This document shows positions 13,373 through 25,300 of a DNA stretch of 64,000 nucleotides, piece by piece. Source of the stretch: Garcia nutans (taxonomy: Eukaryota > Streptophyta > Magnoliopsida > Malpighiales > Euphorbiaceae). How positions within the stretch are numbered: the first letter of the stretch is position 1; the number at the start of each line of letters is the position of its first letter. The DNA lies in assembly GCA_947685225.1 (NCBI GenBank), contig CANTUV010000077.1, positions 12,501 through 76,500 on the forward strand, in the 5' to 3' direction. Under the pieces are notes generated by a model, which made no database searches, was not told where the DNA came from, and saw only the letters and a list, made by a program, of their open reading frames with translations. The position numbers were made by a program, and so were the translations under genes.

Positions 13373-13562
13373 ATGGGTGGCGTGTCTAAAGAGACGCAGA
13401 TATCTATAGAAGCATCGTCTATGTTCCCTGAATTTCGATTTTCACCCACAGACGTCGAATTGATTTCGTATTACCTCAAGAAGAAGATGAAAGGAGTTGA
13501 CAAATGCGTTGAAATCATTTCTGAAGTTGAGATTTGCAAATATGAGCCTTGGAATTTACCCG
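13373..13562 (+). pseudogene. NAC-domain transcription factor, exon 1 only
   Basis: An ATG at 13373 opens 63 codons that form NAC subdomain A: FPEFRFSPTDVELISYYLKK (residues about 22-41), then VEIISEVEICKYEPWNLP, as in the NTL/NAC089-type branch of the family. An in-frame ATG at 13349 is less likely. The exon ends at the usual NAC position with a good donor, CCG|GTGAGT at 13563, phase 1. About 15 bp later the sequence becomes endogenous pararetrovirus DNA. No second NAC exon (the DNA-contacting subdomains C and D) was found in the window. Either the gene is broken, leaving a stranded exon, or it continues beyond 64 kb across a huge intron. The visible exon has no stop or frameshift, so the break may be fairly recent or the exon may still be under selection. 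Confidence 0.75.
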
Positions 13563-15793
13563 GTGAGTTTTGAAGATGGAAGCATTATATTTACATTGTA
13601 AAAATATATTAGGTCTATCTATAATTTTTAAGATTGGAGCAGATATTCTAGGGACTATAGATTGATGATGTGTTAAATAATTTATTTGTGGAGCTATATC
13701 TTTACTAAAATATTCAAGATCTTCAGTTTCATGTTGAAAATCTTTAACTAATTCTGAATTCTTATTTTGGGTTACTATACTAATTATTTTAGAGGGTTTA
13801 GACTGAGGTGTCTCTTGAACTACCTGTTTTGATCCAGATGTAGAATCAATTTTACTTAGTTGGTCTCTAATTGCTTTTACAAAATCAGAATCTTTAGATT
13901 TAACTTCTTGTTGTCCTGTTTTGAAATCTCAAAAGGTTTAAAAATATGAGTTTTTAATTTTTTTTATCTAAAATAATTTTTTCAACCGATATTATTATTT
14001 CTTTATCTTTGATAGAATTTTTTATTCTATTTAACTGTTGTCCAATACTTAGTAAATGTACATTACTAAAATTATTTTATTCTAATATTTTCTTATGTGG
14101 GTCATTTTGTGCAACAGTTTTAAATGATGCAGTTTGAATCTCTCTATCATCATACATAAATATACTTGATGATTTAGGTGGATGTTCACTCTGTATAATT
14201 TTATTATTTATTTTTCATTCTGTTTCTTTTTTCCTAACTGCTATAGAATTTATTAATTTTCTGCTTTAAATTTTTCTCTATAAATTCTTTTAAACCAATC
14301 AAAGAATTTCATATTAACTTCATATTATTTTATAAAATTAATATATTCATTCTTTACAAATTCAAAGTTATTTACCTTACTAATTACTTCTTTTAATTTA
14401 TCTATATTCTTTACTGAAGTTATTTCTTTATCTAATTTATCTTTATTAAATATAAATTCTTTATTAATTACATTTAGTTCTCTATCTATACTTTTATATT
14501 ATCGATTATAAAGAAAGTTGTAGGCGATTTAGGTGGAGAAGGAGATTGTTCTCTATCCCGAGGTTGATTATAATTAGGGTTGGTTCTAAAAGATTTATAT
14601 TTTCTATTGGGTTATAAAAAAAATGTGGTACCATTGTACTATAGTCTATACCTTTTAATTTATTATTGATTTCAGGTATATCTGATGTAGAATATTTAGG
14701 CTTCACTACTGTTTATAAAATAGTTTTATGTTCATTTTTTTATATAAAGCATATATTACAGAAGGTAATTGTGAAACTCTTACTATTCCTCTACTGTTAA
14801 AACAGAGGAAGAAGAGTCAGAATATCTACTGCTAATATTATGTCTATTAAATTTTAATTTAACTTTACCATCTTCATATTGCTCAATTTTACTAAGTTAT
14901 ATGTTGAATTTTACTATTTTCTTTGGTTCAGTAGGAGGAACAACATCTTCTAAAATTCACTTATCAGGAAGACTGATATCTTTTCACTGAATAGTTCTAT
15001 GAATTACTATATTGGTTTTACTTAAGTCTGTTTGAAGGAATTTAATTTCTTCTAATTTAGGTTTCGTAATATATTTTATTGCAAATGTAGAAACTTAGCT
15101 TTATATTTTACTTTATACATTAATGCTACTGGAATAAATCATTCAAGCATTTTATAATTATGAGTTTCAATTTTTAATATTACACTTTTTAATATGTTTA
15201 GATCATTTAATGATATAGTAAAATCAGAAAAATAGTCAAATGAGATAGGTTCACTACTCAAACTTGTTTCTATAGTTTCTAATAGTCAACCGTTAAAATT
15301 TACAAACCTAGCATCCCTAACAACTGCTGCGATACTAATATTTAGACCTTCTCTAGTTAAAGGTTTTACCCCTATCTGTACAAGTCTTATATGTATATAT
15401 TTATATTTCTTACTTTTATGGTGTTTTATAGATTTGCAGATAATAATGTTATCTTCTCAAAGGGTCTACTTAATTGTGCATCCCTTTCTTCAGCTTTAAT
15501 TATGTAATTATTTTTAAATATATTTAATTTAGAAATTTTATAAATATGTTCTTTATCTATATTAGATATTACCCAATTATTAATTGCTTTATTAAAATGT
15601 TCTATTATTATTTCATTTTTATTTACAATTTTTTTATTTTTTGATGACTCAAGTTATCAGATTTAGTTGTACTAGCAAAATAATACTCAAAATTTCTTTT
15701 TTAATAGTAGATAAATTAATTGGTTGGATTCTAATATCCTGAATAGAATTTGACTATGGTTTATTTACCCTCTTTTAAAAAAAATGGTCAAAT

Positions 15794-15806
15794 GGCTTTG
15801 ATACCA
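15794..15806 (-). promoter_or_regulatory. tRNA-Met primer-binding site of EPRV-1 (copy 1)
   Basis: On the minus strand this reads TGGTATCAAAGCC, one base from the initiator tRNA-Met complement (TGGTATCAGAGCC) used to start minus-strand DNA synthesis in Caulimoviridae. It lies about 650 bp downstream of the TATA-like element at 16461-16470, the spacing expected for a pararetroviral leader. The matching site in the other unit is 27293-27305. Confidence 0.8.
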
Positions 15807-16460
15807 AATTATGAGATACTAAAAGGATTGCAAGGGTCCTATGAGTTTAAAGGACACCAAAATACCAGCAGAGACTAAAAGGATAGCAAGAAAAATCAAG
15901 AAACCTAGCAGATTTTAATTAAGTAATAAATCAGACATAAGTTTCACTCTTAGATCTATATAAAAAATTAAATAGAATTTAAATAAGAATATAAAAGACT
16001 ATATTAAAAATAAAATAAATACTCTATTAATATTTAAAAATATACAGAACATAGATGCAGAAATACTGATACGTGAAATTATTACACCCAAGTACATACA
16101 GAAATATTGTCCATTCGGATTCAGCTCCTGAATTGATATATGAATTTTCATCCAATATACCAATAGATCCAGCATGATATGAAAATATAAAAATTTAAAA
16201 TAAATTTTTGATGTACCAGATCAGAATAAGCTGTAGGTACAGAACATACTTATACAAAAATAAAACTTTAATTATATATATAAACTTTAAAAATACAAAT
16301 TATAACTTACAGGAGAGTTATACAACAGTAGGTGATACAGAGATGGAAGAAGACTTTTAAGTGAAAATGAAAAGAAAGAAGATAGACTAAGACTTGAAGT
16401 TTTTCAGAGCTCCTGGAAGTGAGAGGGCTCTGAAAGATGTCCTCAGACATCATAAATGGC

Positions 16461-16470
16461 TCCTTAAATA
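16461..16470 (-). promoter_or_regulatory. TATA-like box of the EPRV-1 pregenomic promoter
   Basis: On the minus strand TATTTAAGGA is followed about 30 bp later by a CT-rich leader. The context (short TATA followed by AAGGA) and its distance to the primer site resemble 35S-type promoters of the family. The same element is found, inverted, at 31756-31769. The assignment is by position and motif; activity is unknown. Confidence 0.5.
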
Positions 16471-18719
16471 GACAGAGAGTTTTAACTTTACACTGTTCTT
16501 TTCACATGCTGATACTGTATATAAATAGTAACATGTCATTACTATTTACTTTTACTGTACCTTTACGCGCCTGGAATTATAGAAAAATAGTATCTTATCG
16601 GGGTACTATTTACTTTACTGTGGATGAACAGTTCTTCTGACTTTACTGTTAGTTTTCTCTGGTGAATATTGTAGATGAATAGTATGTTGTCAGTGGACAC
16701 CAATTTTATTAACTTTATTTGAAGGAATAAGATTTCTTTCGCCTTTAACTATCTAATGAGTTTGAGTCAGAGTCAGATTTTTTATTTTTATTTTTCTCTT
16801 TTTTCTTTATTTTTTTCTTTTTCTTTATTTTTTTTTCTTTTTCTTTTTCTTTTTTTATTTTTTGATTTTTATTTTTATGGGAGACAAGACTCCATAACAA
16901 TCATCTTTAGTACTAGGACAATAATCTGAGTCAGATGTTACCTCAGTGAAAGATAATGTCATTGATGATGAAAAGGAGGAGTCAGAAGAAGAAGGGAATT
17001 TTTTTCTTTCGGAATGGGCTTTAGATTTTTTAAACTGGCTTTATTTGAAGATCCAGCAGAGCTGGTCTAACGAGATTTTATCGGCTTAGAGGTTGAAGAA
17101 AGAGATTCAACCATCTGTTATATTCGGGCCTTATAATTTTCTGCAGTTTTTGCAGCTGCAAGAATGGCTATATTTTGAGCTCTTTGGGCTCCAAAAGAAA
17201 TAGATTGCTTTGGGTTACAACCACCATAATTTCTTTTTACAAGCTACTGCTTTATTATGTGCTCAAATATAGAGCTGTGAAAGGCACTCCATAATTTAAT
17301 TTTAGTTCTTCTTAATACTATAAGTATATTGGATCCAGATTATATTTAAGTATCAAAATACCACTAGTATACCCAAGGTATATAGAAGATCATACAAAAG
17401 AGAAGAAGAGGAGAAAATTTCTTTTCATATGAGCTTGAATTGAAATGGGCATTAAAATACTGAAAGGCCAATAAAACATCTTATGATAATACTCATATTC
17501 ATTGCCACAATAGTACCACTAGTCCACAAACCACAAGGATATATTATCAATCTTTGTATTGGTGTCAAAATATATTTGCCAGGAATGAGTTTGACCAGGA
17601 TTTTAAAAAAATAAGACTTTGATCTAGGCTTCTATATAGTCCCAATAGTTATAAGACAAAGAATAAGAATTTTTAAGAAGGGCTTTAAACTGTATAGGAA
17701 TGTGCAAAGGTCTTCTCCATTCAGAGGGATGGAGATTTTTTTTTATTTTAAAAGAGGAATAGGCAATAACATCATTTTTCTTCTAATTATAATTTTGCTT
17801 TAAATATATAGACTCAGCATCTCAAGAATATTTAAATAATACTCCTGAGGTTTTGATAAATTATTTACTTTAAAAAATCATCCTTTAGAAAATACAGACT
17901 CAATAATTTTTTATGGGTTCTGCTGAGTATATTCATATTTAATTATTATTCTGTATTGAAATACGTTTTAGTAAGTCATTCTGATCTAGAATGTTTTATA
18001 GAAAAATTTGAAGAAATAATTTGAGTCGAAGGGTTTAAAATATTCAACTCAATTTTATAAACATTTTGAGATAGAATTTTAGAAGTTGAAGATTCTTCCA
18101 TCCTAATTTGTTGTTTTAAATAAGGGATCAAAGCATTCTCACCTGGAACTCCTTGAGGAGGTTCAGGATCCATCTTTAGGAGAGCTTTTATAACTTCTGG
18201 ATATTGGGCCAACTGAGCGATCCATTTTTTCATTTGGGCTTTATTTTCTTCTTCTATAACCACATCAGCCCAAGGCTTAAGGGGTTTAGAAATAACTTTA
18301 GTGATATTATCTGAGTTATCAAATAAGGCTTTAGAAGAGTATAACTTAAAGGTTTCTTTGTCTTTATTTTTCTTATTTTTCTTCCCTATTTTATCTGAAA
18401 AAAAATTCTCAGGTAAAAAAATCTGGTAAACTATTATTTACTCCCTTTATAAATTCAATATCAAAATAAAAAATACTTAATATAACTTGTCATCTAGCAA
18501 ATATTTATTTTGAAGTAAGATTTTTAATATCTTTTTTTAAAACTTCTTTAGCACTTTTACAATCAATGCGAAGTAAAAAATTTTTATTTAGTAGATCAAA
18601 TTGAAATTTTAAAATACATGAAATAATATTTAAATTTTTTTAATAGTAGAATAATTTAATTGGATTGGACTCTAATGTCCTGAATAGAATTAGACTATAG
18701 TTTCTTTACCCTCTTTTAA

Positions 18720-19250
18720 TTATTTTAAAATTTCACCAAATTCTATATCTGAAGCATTAGTCTTAACTATCTTTGGAGCTAATGGGTCAGTTATATGGAG
18801 ACATGGAATAATTTTAATAAGGACTTTTATTTGTTTTACTATAATAATATGGACTTTAGTCCATGGGCCTGAATTTTTTTTAAGCCTATTATGCAATGAT
18901 TTTATAGTCATATTTAGGTTTGGATAAAATTCTATAATATAATTTAAAAAATCTAAGAATCATTGTAATTGGACTTTATTAAGAATCTGGTCTGAAAATT
19001 TATCACCAAAGGTTAAGTTTCTTTCTATATGTTCTAAAATTTCTTGTTTTATATAATGTCCTAAGAATCTGATCTTATTTTGAAATAAAGACATTTTAGT
19101 TTTACTTAGGACTAGTCTATTTTTCTTTACTATCATAAAAAATATTTTTAAGTATTTAAAATATCCATCTATAGTTGTAGAATATATTAATACATCATCT
19201 ATATAGACTATACAAAATTTAGCATATGGATTAAATATATCATTCATTAC
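18720..19250 (-). pseudogene. EPRV-1 reverse transcriptase (3' half) and start of RNase H
   Basis: 19247-18960 on the minus strand encodes the RT palm with the catalytic motif YIDDVLIYS (Asp-Asp codons at 19194-19199), then FLGHYIKQ and a block typical of caulimovirid RTs. 18911-18720 in another frame holds the connection and the RNase H start, SGPWTKVH... and VKTNASD. RNase H normally has TDAS here, so the first catalytic Asp is changed to Asn (AAT). The upstream half of the RT, from the end of the protease onward, is missing; its place is taken by the GC-rich block and LINE at 19.26-22.17 kb. It cannot make an active polymerase. Confidence 0.85.
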
Positions 19251-19261
19251 TCTCTGAATGT

Positions 19262-20115
19262 GATCAACATTTAGCCCTCACTGAAAGATATGCTCCTCGT
19301 CTGCGATTGCAATCTCTGGCTGGAGAAAGATAGAGACTTCGTTGTGATATGACAGATGACTTTGTTTGGTAGGATCACAGGCCGGGATAATAGAATTTTC
19401 CTTTTATTCGAGAAAAGTGCTTACTTTTGGTCAACGCTCGCCTCGTAATAGAGACGAATGGTACACCAGTTCTCTAAGCAGCTCCGTTATGTTACAGCAG
19501 TTCGACATTTAGCAGTACCCGTTGAACCAATAACAGGAGCGAAAGACCTATTGGTGATACGAAAGCCTACCTCGCGATGAAAGACTCAATTCCCGAATGG
19601 GAAACAGTGGGATAACCATAATCGATACACTTTAGGCGGGGCTCCCTGTGGAATGATGAAACTGTGGTCGTTCCTGTATCATCGAATTAATAGCTTTGGT
19701 CTTTTTATATCTTGGTCTTCCCTTTCACCGTCTTTCAAAATAGCGGATTCGTCTATACTTTTTCATTTTGCAGACGAGTCACAAAAAACCTACGGATCCG
19801 TCGGCGTCGGAGTAAGCAGTTAAGGCCAAGGGCAAGAAGAAGATGACTCCCTGGAAGAGGATGCTGAGAATAGGGCAGCACTTAAGTGGATAAGTCGAGA
19901 CTTTCCATCTATTTGCTGTCTTGTTCGCTACTTCAGGTCAACATTACGCAATTGGCCCAGTTGGAATTCTGACTATAGCTGCAATTCTAACTATAGCTGC
20001 AACCTATCTCATATCGAGGAGAAGGCCCCACTAGAAATTGTGAAGAGGACCCGCTTGTGTCGCGTGCTCGATCTAGCCCAATTGGTTGGATGAGCGGACA
20101 TTGTAGAGGATGAGT
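19262..20115. other. GC-richer block of unknown origin
   Basis: Between EPRV-1 RT and the LINE the base composition changes sharply: near 45-50% GC against about 25-30% around it, and low in A/T runs. It contains a short internal repeat (GGAATTCTGACTATAGCTGC / AATTCTAACTATAGCTGC at about 19961-20002). A stretch at about 19810-20090 (+) is nearly open, starting QEEDDSLEEDAENRAALKWI. I do not recognise it. It could be organellar DNA filling a break, a piece of another retrotransposon, or 5' flank carried with the LINE. No complete gene is present. Confidence 0.45.
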
Positions 20116-20119
20116 TGGT

Positions 20120-22172
20120 CAAAGCTGGAGGGTGGGAGGACGATGTGAGTATGTCATCAAATGATATGTGGATATGCATATCTACAACAATTAGAGGAGT
20201 AGCTAGAAAGATTCTTAGAGAATCTAAAGGGTGTGGACATCCCTAGAAGGAGTCTTGGTGGTGGAATGAGGAAGTGCAAATAGCGATAAGAAGTAAAAGG
20301 GAATGGTATAAGAGTTTGCCCAAATGTAATAACAATGATGCTTTTGAGCAATACAAACAAGCAAAAAAAGATGTTAAAAAGGCAGTTAGTCAAGCAACAG
20401 CATAATCTTTAGAGAGTTTGTATAAGAAACTTGGAACAAAGGAAGGAGAAAAAGCTATCTATAAATTGGCTAAGATAAGAGAAAATAAATGTCGTGATTT
20501 AAACCAAGTTAAGTGCATTAAAAATAAAGAGAATAAAGTTTTGGTTCAAGAAGATGATATTAAGGAACGATGAAGAAGCTATTTTGAAGAACTTCTTAAT
20601 GGTAACCATAGTGATAACATTGAGGGTTTAGATGTTAGGCCGGAGAAAAATGTGAAATACACTAGACGGATTAGATTTTCGAAAGTTAAAGAAGCTCTGA
20701 AGAGGATGAAAGTTGGTAAAGCCTGTGGACCAGATGAGATACCTATTGAGGTTTGGAAATGTTTGGGAGATACAGGAGTTACATGGTTGACATTTTTGTT
20801 CAATAAGATCTTAAGTACAAAGAAAATGCCTAATAAATGGAGATAAAGTAATTTGATACCTATTTTTAAAAATAAAGGAGATATTCAGAATTTCTCAAAT
20901 TATAAAGGTATAAAGCTTATGAGTCACACTATGAAATTGTGGGAAAGAGTTATGGAACACCATTTGCGGTTAGATACTTGTATCTCCTCAAATCAGTTTG
21001 GCTTTATGCCTGGTCGATCAACTATGGAAGCTATTTTTCTTATAAGAGATTTTATGGAAAAGTATAGAGAGATGAAGAAAGACTTACATATGGTTTTTAT
21101 TGACTTGGAAAAGGCGTATGATAGAGTCCCTAGAGAAGTTTTATGGTGGGTTCTAGAGCGTAGGGGAATATCTATACGATATATCCAAGTCTTGAAGGAT
21201 ATGTATGAGGGAGCTACCATCAGTGTCCGCACCGTGGGAGGGGATACTAATGATTTTTCCGTTTCTATTGGATTACACCAAGGTTCAGCTTTGAGCCCTT
21301 ATCTTTTCACCTTGGTCATGGATGAGCTAACAAGACATATACAGAATGACATCCCTTGGTGTATAATTGTTTGCAGATGATATTGTATTAATAGATGAGA
21401 CTCAAGCAGGGGTAAGCCAAAAGTTGGAGTTATGGAGAAGCACTTTGGAATATAAGGGTTTTAAGCTAATAGGACTAAGACTAAGTATATGCATTGTAGA
21501 TTTAATAGCAAAAATAGAGAAAGAGGCAAAATTATTTTAGACGGAATAGCAGTGCCTCATAGTACTTATTTTAGATACCTTGGCTCTATTTTTTAAGAAG
21601 ATGGGGTTGTGAAGAAGATGTAAGTCATAGGATTAAAGCTGGTTGGATGAAGTGGAGGGGTGCTGCAGGAGTTCTATGTGATTGAAAGATGCTAATTAAA
21701 TTAAAAGAAAAATTTTACCGCACTGTAATACGGCTTGCGATGATGTATGGTAGTGAGTGTTGGACAGTAAAAGGACAACACATTAGTAAAATGCATGCTG
21801 CAGAAATGAGAATGATAAGATGGATGTGTGGTCATACTAGAATGGATAGAATCCGCAATGAGTGCATTAGAGAAAAAGTGTGGGTAGTACCTATTGAGGA
21901 TAAGATAAGAGAGCATAGATTAAGATGGTTTGGCCATGTGAAACGAAGGCCTAGCGATGTGCCTGTTAAAAAATCGAACAAGTTAGAATAGATATAGCCA
22001 AGAGACGCAGAGGTAGGCCTAAACTGACTTGGTCAAAGGTGATCCAAAATGATCTTATGATGTTACATCTATCAGAAGAGATAATCTTAAATCGTATTGA
22101 GTGGAAAAGAAGAATCCATATAGTCGACCCCAATTGACTTGGGATTAAGGCTTTGTTGTTGTTGTTGTTGTA
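20120..22172 (+). mobile_element. 5'-truncated RTE-clade LINE
   Basis: This is the plus-strand remnant of a non-LTR retrotransposon. The endonuclease is missing; the linker starts near 20157 with WWWNEEVQIAIRSKREWYKS. The RT follows in pieces: 20652-20846 (KACGPDEIPIEVWK), 20853-21380 (GFMPGRSTMEAIFLIRDFME, VFIDLEKAYDRVPR, SIGLHQGSALSPYLFTLVMD), then the catalytic FADDIVLIDE at about 21374-21403 in a shifted frame, and a C-terminal part at 21689-21991 (RWFGHVKRRP). It ends with the clade-typical GTT repeat (GTTGTTGTTGTTGT) at about 22155-22170. Several stops and frameshifts make it inactive. It sits in reverse orientation to EPRV-1, where about half of the viral RT has been lost. Confidence 0.9.
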
Positions 22173-25100
22173 TTAAAGTTTTTGCTTTACCAAAAATATT
22201 TAATTTATATTTATTTGCTACTAATAAACTTTCATTTATTTTCTGCTAAAATTTTTTAGGAACTAGGCTAGGTTTAATACAGTTTAAATTAGCTCATGTA
22301 TCAAATAAGACTATAATTTTTATATTGTAATTATTTAAAAATTTTAATTTTAATTTTATTAAATATTTTCTTAATGTAATTTCATGTAACATAAAAATTA
22401 TATTATCAAGAATTTTTTCTTTACTTATTAAACTAATATTATTAGTTTATTCTTTATCTTCTTCTTCCACATCAGAAGAAATAGAATATAATGAAGATTT
22501 TATTATTTGAAAATTATTTTCTTGTTTAATTTTTAATTTTTTTAGCTCTATTTTTATTTATTTATTTTTTTTGTAAATTATTTATAGTTAGTTTATTCTT
22601 TATTGTTTTATTTTTATTCAAAATTGTAGTTAGATCATATGTTTGTTTATTAGTATTATGCAATACAGAATATTTAGATTTTTTACTAGAGTCTTCTAAT
22701 ATTTTATTTAAGAATTTTTCTTAAATTTTTGGATCATTTATATATTTTATTGATTTTAAAATAGAATCTAATTTTTTAGTTATAATATTTATTAATTTAT
22801 TACTAGTTTCAGAATAAGTATCCGAGCCTATATCATCTATCTAATTTATTTCTTCAGAATTTAAATAGTCTTCAGAGCCTGAATATTCTAAGTATAATTC
22901 ACAATTTTATTCAATATAGATTTTTCTAAATTTAATTCTTGTAATTTTTTTTATCAAATTTACAGAATTTAGATGTATGTCATTTTCTACCATAGTTATA
23001 ACATATTAAATCCTTATATTATCTAAATTGTTTATTTTTTTTAAAGGGCTTATTACTAGGTTTTCTAGATTTATAAGACTTATAAGATTTTTATTTTAAT
23101 AATAATATTCTTTATTATATTTTTTCTTATAATTCTTTTTATATTTTTTATATGGCTTTTTATATTTTGTAGAACACTGAGCATTACAGTCTTTATAATT
23201 TTGAGTTATACTATAATTAAATTATTTACAAAGTGAGCCTAATTCCTATTTAGTTTTTTTCATTTCTTATTTTAATGATTTTTGAAGTTTTATATCTTGA
23301 CAGAGTTTTAATCCTTCTTTTTGAACTATACTAATTAATTGATCATAAGTCAAATTATCATAAGGAATAGAATTTTCATATTCCGCTTTATATGATTTTT
23401 AACTTTTTCACCTAGAAAAAAAGGGCAATTCTGCTAAAAAAATTTTCTTCTAGAAAGCTTGGTTGGAATCTTCTCTAAGCATAATCCTAGTTAGAAAAGT
23501 TATTTTATAAAACTAAAAATCACTAAGTTTTTTACACCTAAGATTACTTAGTAATTCAATATTTTTATCTTTTAAATGAGTAGAATCTCCTATAAAGTAA
23601 AGTGATATAGTCAGAATTAGTGTTGCTACTGCATCCTGAATAGTATCATCATATTCATTTAGTACAGAAGTTCCATCTTCATATGTTTTTATAGTATTTA
23701 ATATTTTTAAATATTGTTCATCAGTGAGATAATTATCCCACCAACCTTTTAATTGGCCTGTGAAGCCAACTATAATTAATTATAATATAAATATTTTCTT
23801 AATGTAATTTCATGTAACATAAAAATTATATTATCAAGAATTTTTTCTTTACTTATTAAACTAATATTATTAGTTTATTCTTTATCTTTTTCTTCTTCCT
23901 CATCAGAAGAAATATAATATAATGAAGATTTTATTATTTGAAAATCATTTTCTTGTTTAATTTTTAATTTTTTAGCTCTATTTTTATTTCTTTAAATTTT
24001 TTTTGTAAATCATTTATAGTTACTTTATTTTTTATTGTTTTATTTTTATTCAAAATTGTAATTAGATCATATGTTTGTTTATTAGTACTATGCAATAAAA
24101 ATATTTAAATTTTTTACTAGAGCCTTCTAATATTTTATTTAAGAATTTTTCTTAAGTTTTTGGATCATTTATATATTTTATTGATTTTAAAATAGATTCT
24201 TATTTTTTAGTTAAAATATTTATTAATTTATTACTAGTTTCAGAATAAGTATCCGAGCCTATATCATCTATCTAATTTATTTCTTTAGAATTTAAATAGT
24301 CTTCAAGGTCTGAATATTCTAAGTATAATTCACAAATTTTATTCAATATAGATTCTTCTAAATTTAATTTTTTTAATTTTTTTTTATCAAAATTACAGAA
24401 TTTAGGTGTATGTCATTTTCTACCATAGTAATAGCATGTTAAATCCTTATATTATCTAAATTGTTTATTTTTCTTTTAAAGAGCTTATTGCTAGGTTTTC
24501 TAGATTTATAAGACTTATAAGATTTTTATTTTAATAATAATCTTCTTTATTTTATTTTTTCTTATAATTCTTTTTATATTTTTTATATGACTTTTTATAT
24601 TTTGTAGAACACTGAGCATTATAGTCTTTATAATTTTGAGTTATATTATAATTAAATTATTTACAAAGTGAGCCTAATTCCTATTTAGTTTTTCTTATTT
24701 CGTATTTTAAAGATTTTTAAAGTTTTATATCTTGACAGAGTTTTAATCATTCTTTTTGAACTATACTAATTAATTGACCATATGTCAAATTGTCATAAGG
24801 AATAGAATTTTCATATTCCGCTTTATATGATTTTTAAATTTTTCACCTAGAAAAAAAGGGCAATCCTGCTAAAAATTTCTCCTTCTAGAAAGCTTGGTTA
24901 GAATCTTCTCTAAGCATAATCCTAGTTAGAAAAATTATTTTATAAAACTGAAAATTACTAAGTTTTTTAATCTTTTAAATGAGTAGAATCTCCTATAAAG
25001 TAAAGTAATATAGTCAGAATTAGAGTTGCTACTGCATCCTGAATAGTATCATCATATTCATTTAGTACAGATGTTCCATCTTCATATGTTTTTATAGCAT

Positions 25101-25300
25101 TTAATATTTTTAAATATTATTCATTAGTGAGATGATTATCCCACCAACCTTTTAAATGGCCTGTGAAGCCAACTATAATTAATTCTACTATAGTTCTATC
25201 TGAAGTATCTGTTTGAGTTCTATAAGCATTGACAGCCATTGTCATCTACTGTAGAAGACTCAGAATATTATATTATGACAAGCTATCAATGTTTCATTCG
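22173..25300 (-). pseudogene. EPRV-1 protease and coat-protein region, tandemly duplicated
   Basis: Read on the minus strand from 25.2 kb down, the region has the coat-protein order: a conserved block equivalent to GWWDNHLTDEQ, a block rich in DAVATL and REDSNQAFW, then a Lys-rich stretch with the zinc-knuckle remnant. Near 22.3 kb the protease active-site motif reads DT*A, with TGA where Gly should be. Frames are broken by dozens of stops. The zinc knuckle is damaged in both copies (second Cys is Tyr, and TGA replaces a Gly before the His). The stretch contains a tandem duplication (22361-23783 and 23791-25190). Confidence 0.8.
22361..25190. repeat. 1.43-kb tandem duplication inside EPRV-1
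   Basis: The sequence starting AAATATTTTCTTAATGTAAT at 22361 recurs at 23791, a period of 1430 bp. Copy A runs 22361-23783 and copy B 23791-25190. They are highly similar, with scattered substitutions and about 40 bp lost from copy B near 24967. Copy A ends at ...AACTATAATTAATTATAATAT and is fused to the start of copy B; copy B runs on into the normal upstream viral sequence (...AATTAATTCTACTATAG). Shared stops, including the TGA in the zinc knuckle, show that the duplication happened after the viral gene had begun to decay. Confidence 0.88.

Larger units (their letters stand above)
13578..18715 (-). mobile_element. EPRV-1, downstream unit fragment (leader, MP region) plus the 3' part of the next unit
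   Basis: This minus-strand Caulimoviridae-like sequence is decayed by many stops and frameshifts. 13578-15790 matches 25300-27290 (movement-protein region and following part), 15794-15806 is a primer-binding site, 15810-16560 is leader/promoter, and 16600-18400 is the part downstream of RNase H of the neighbouring unit. A 95-codon open piece at 17976-18263 contains WIAQLAQYPEVIKALLKMDP. It lies where these viruses encode a C-terminal or inclusion-body/transactivator-like protein; that role is only inferred from position. A purine-rich stretch on the coding strand (16770-16870 on + as T/C) would encode Lys-rich sequence. The fragment stops abruptly in NAC intron 1 at about 13578. Confidence 0.8.

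Noticed and set aside
16770..16870. Polypurine tract of EPRV-1 for plus-strand priming
   Set aside because: The tract is long, A-rich and seems to encode Lys-rich protein; a specific priming site cannot be picked out.
22345..25190. Possible CRISPR-like or satellite array from the repeated 1.4-kb pattern
   Set aside because: Only two copies, both with viral coat-protein homology; it is a tandem duplication in a eukaryotic genome.
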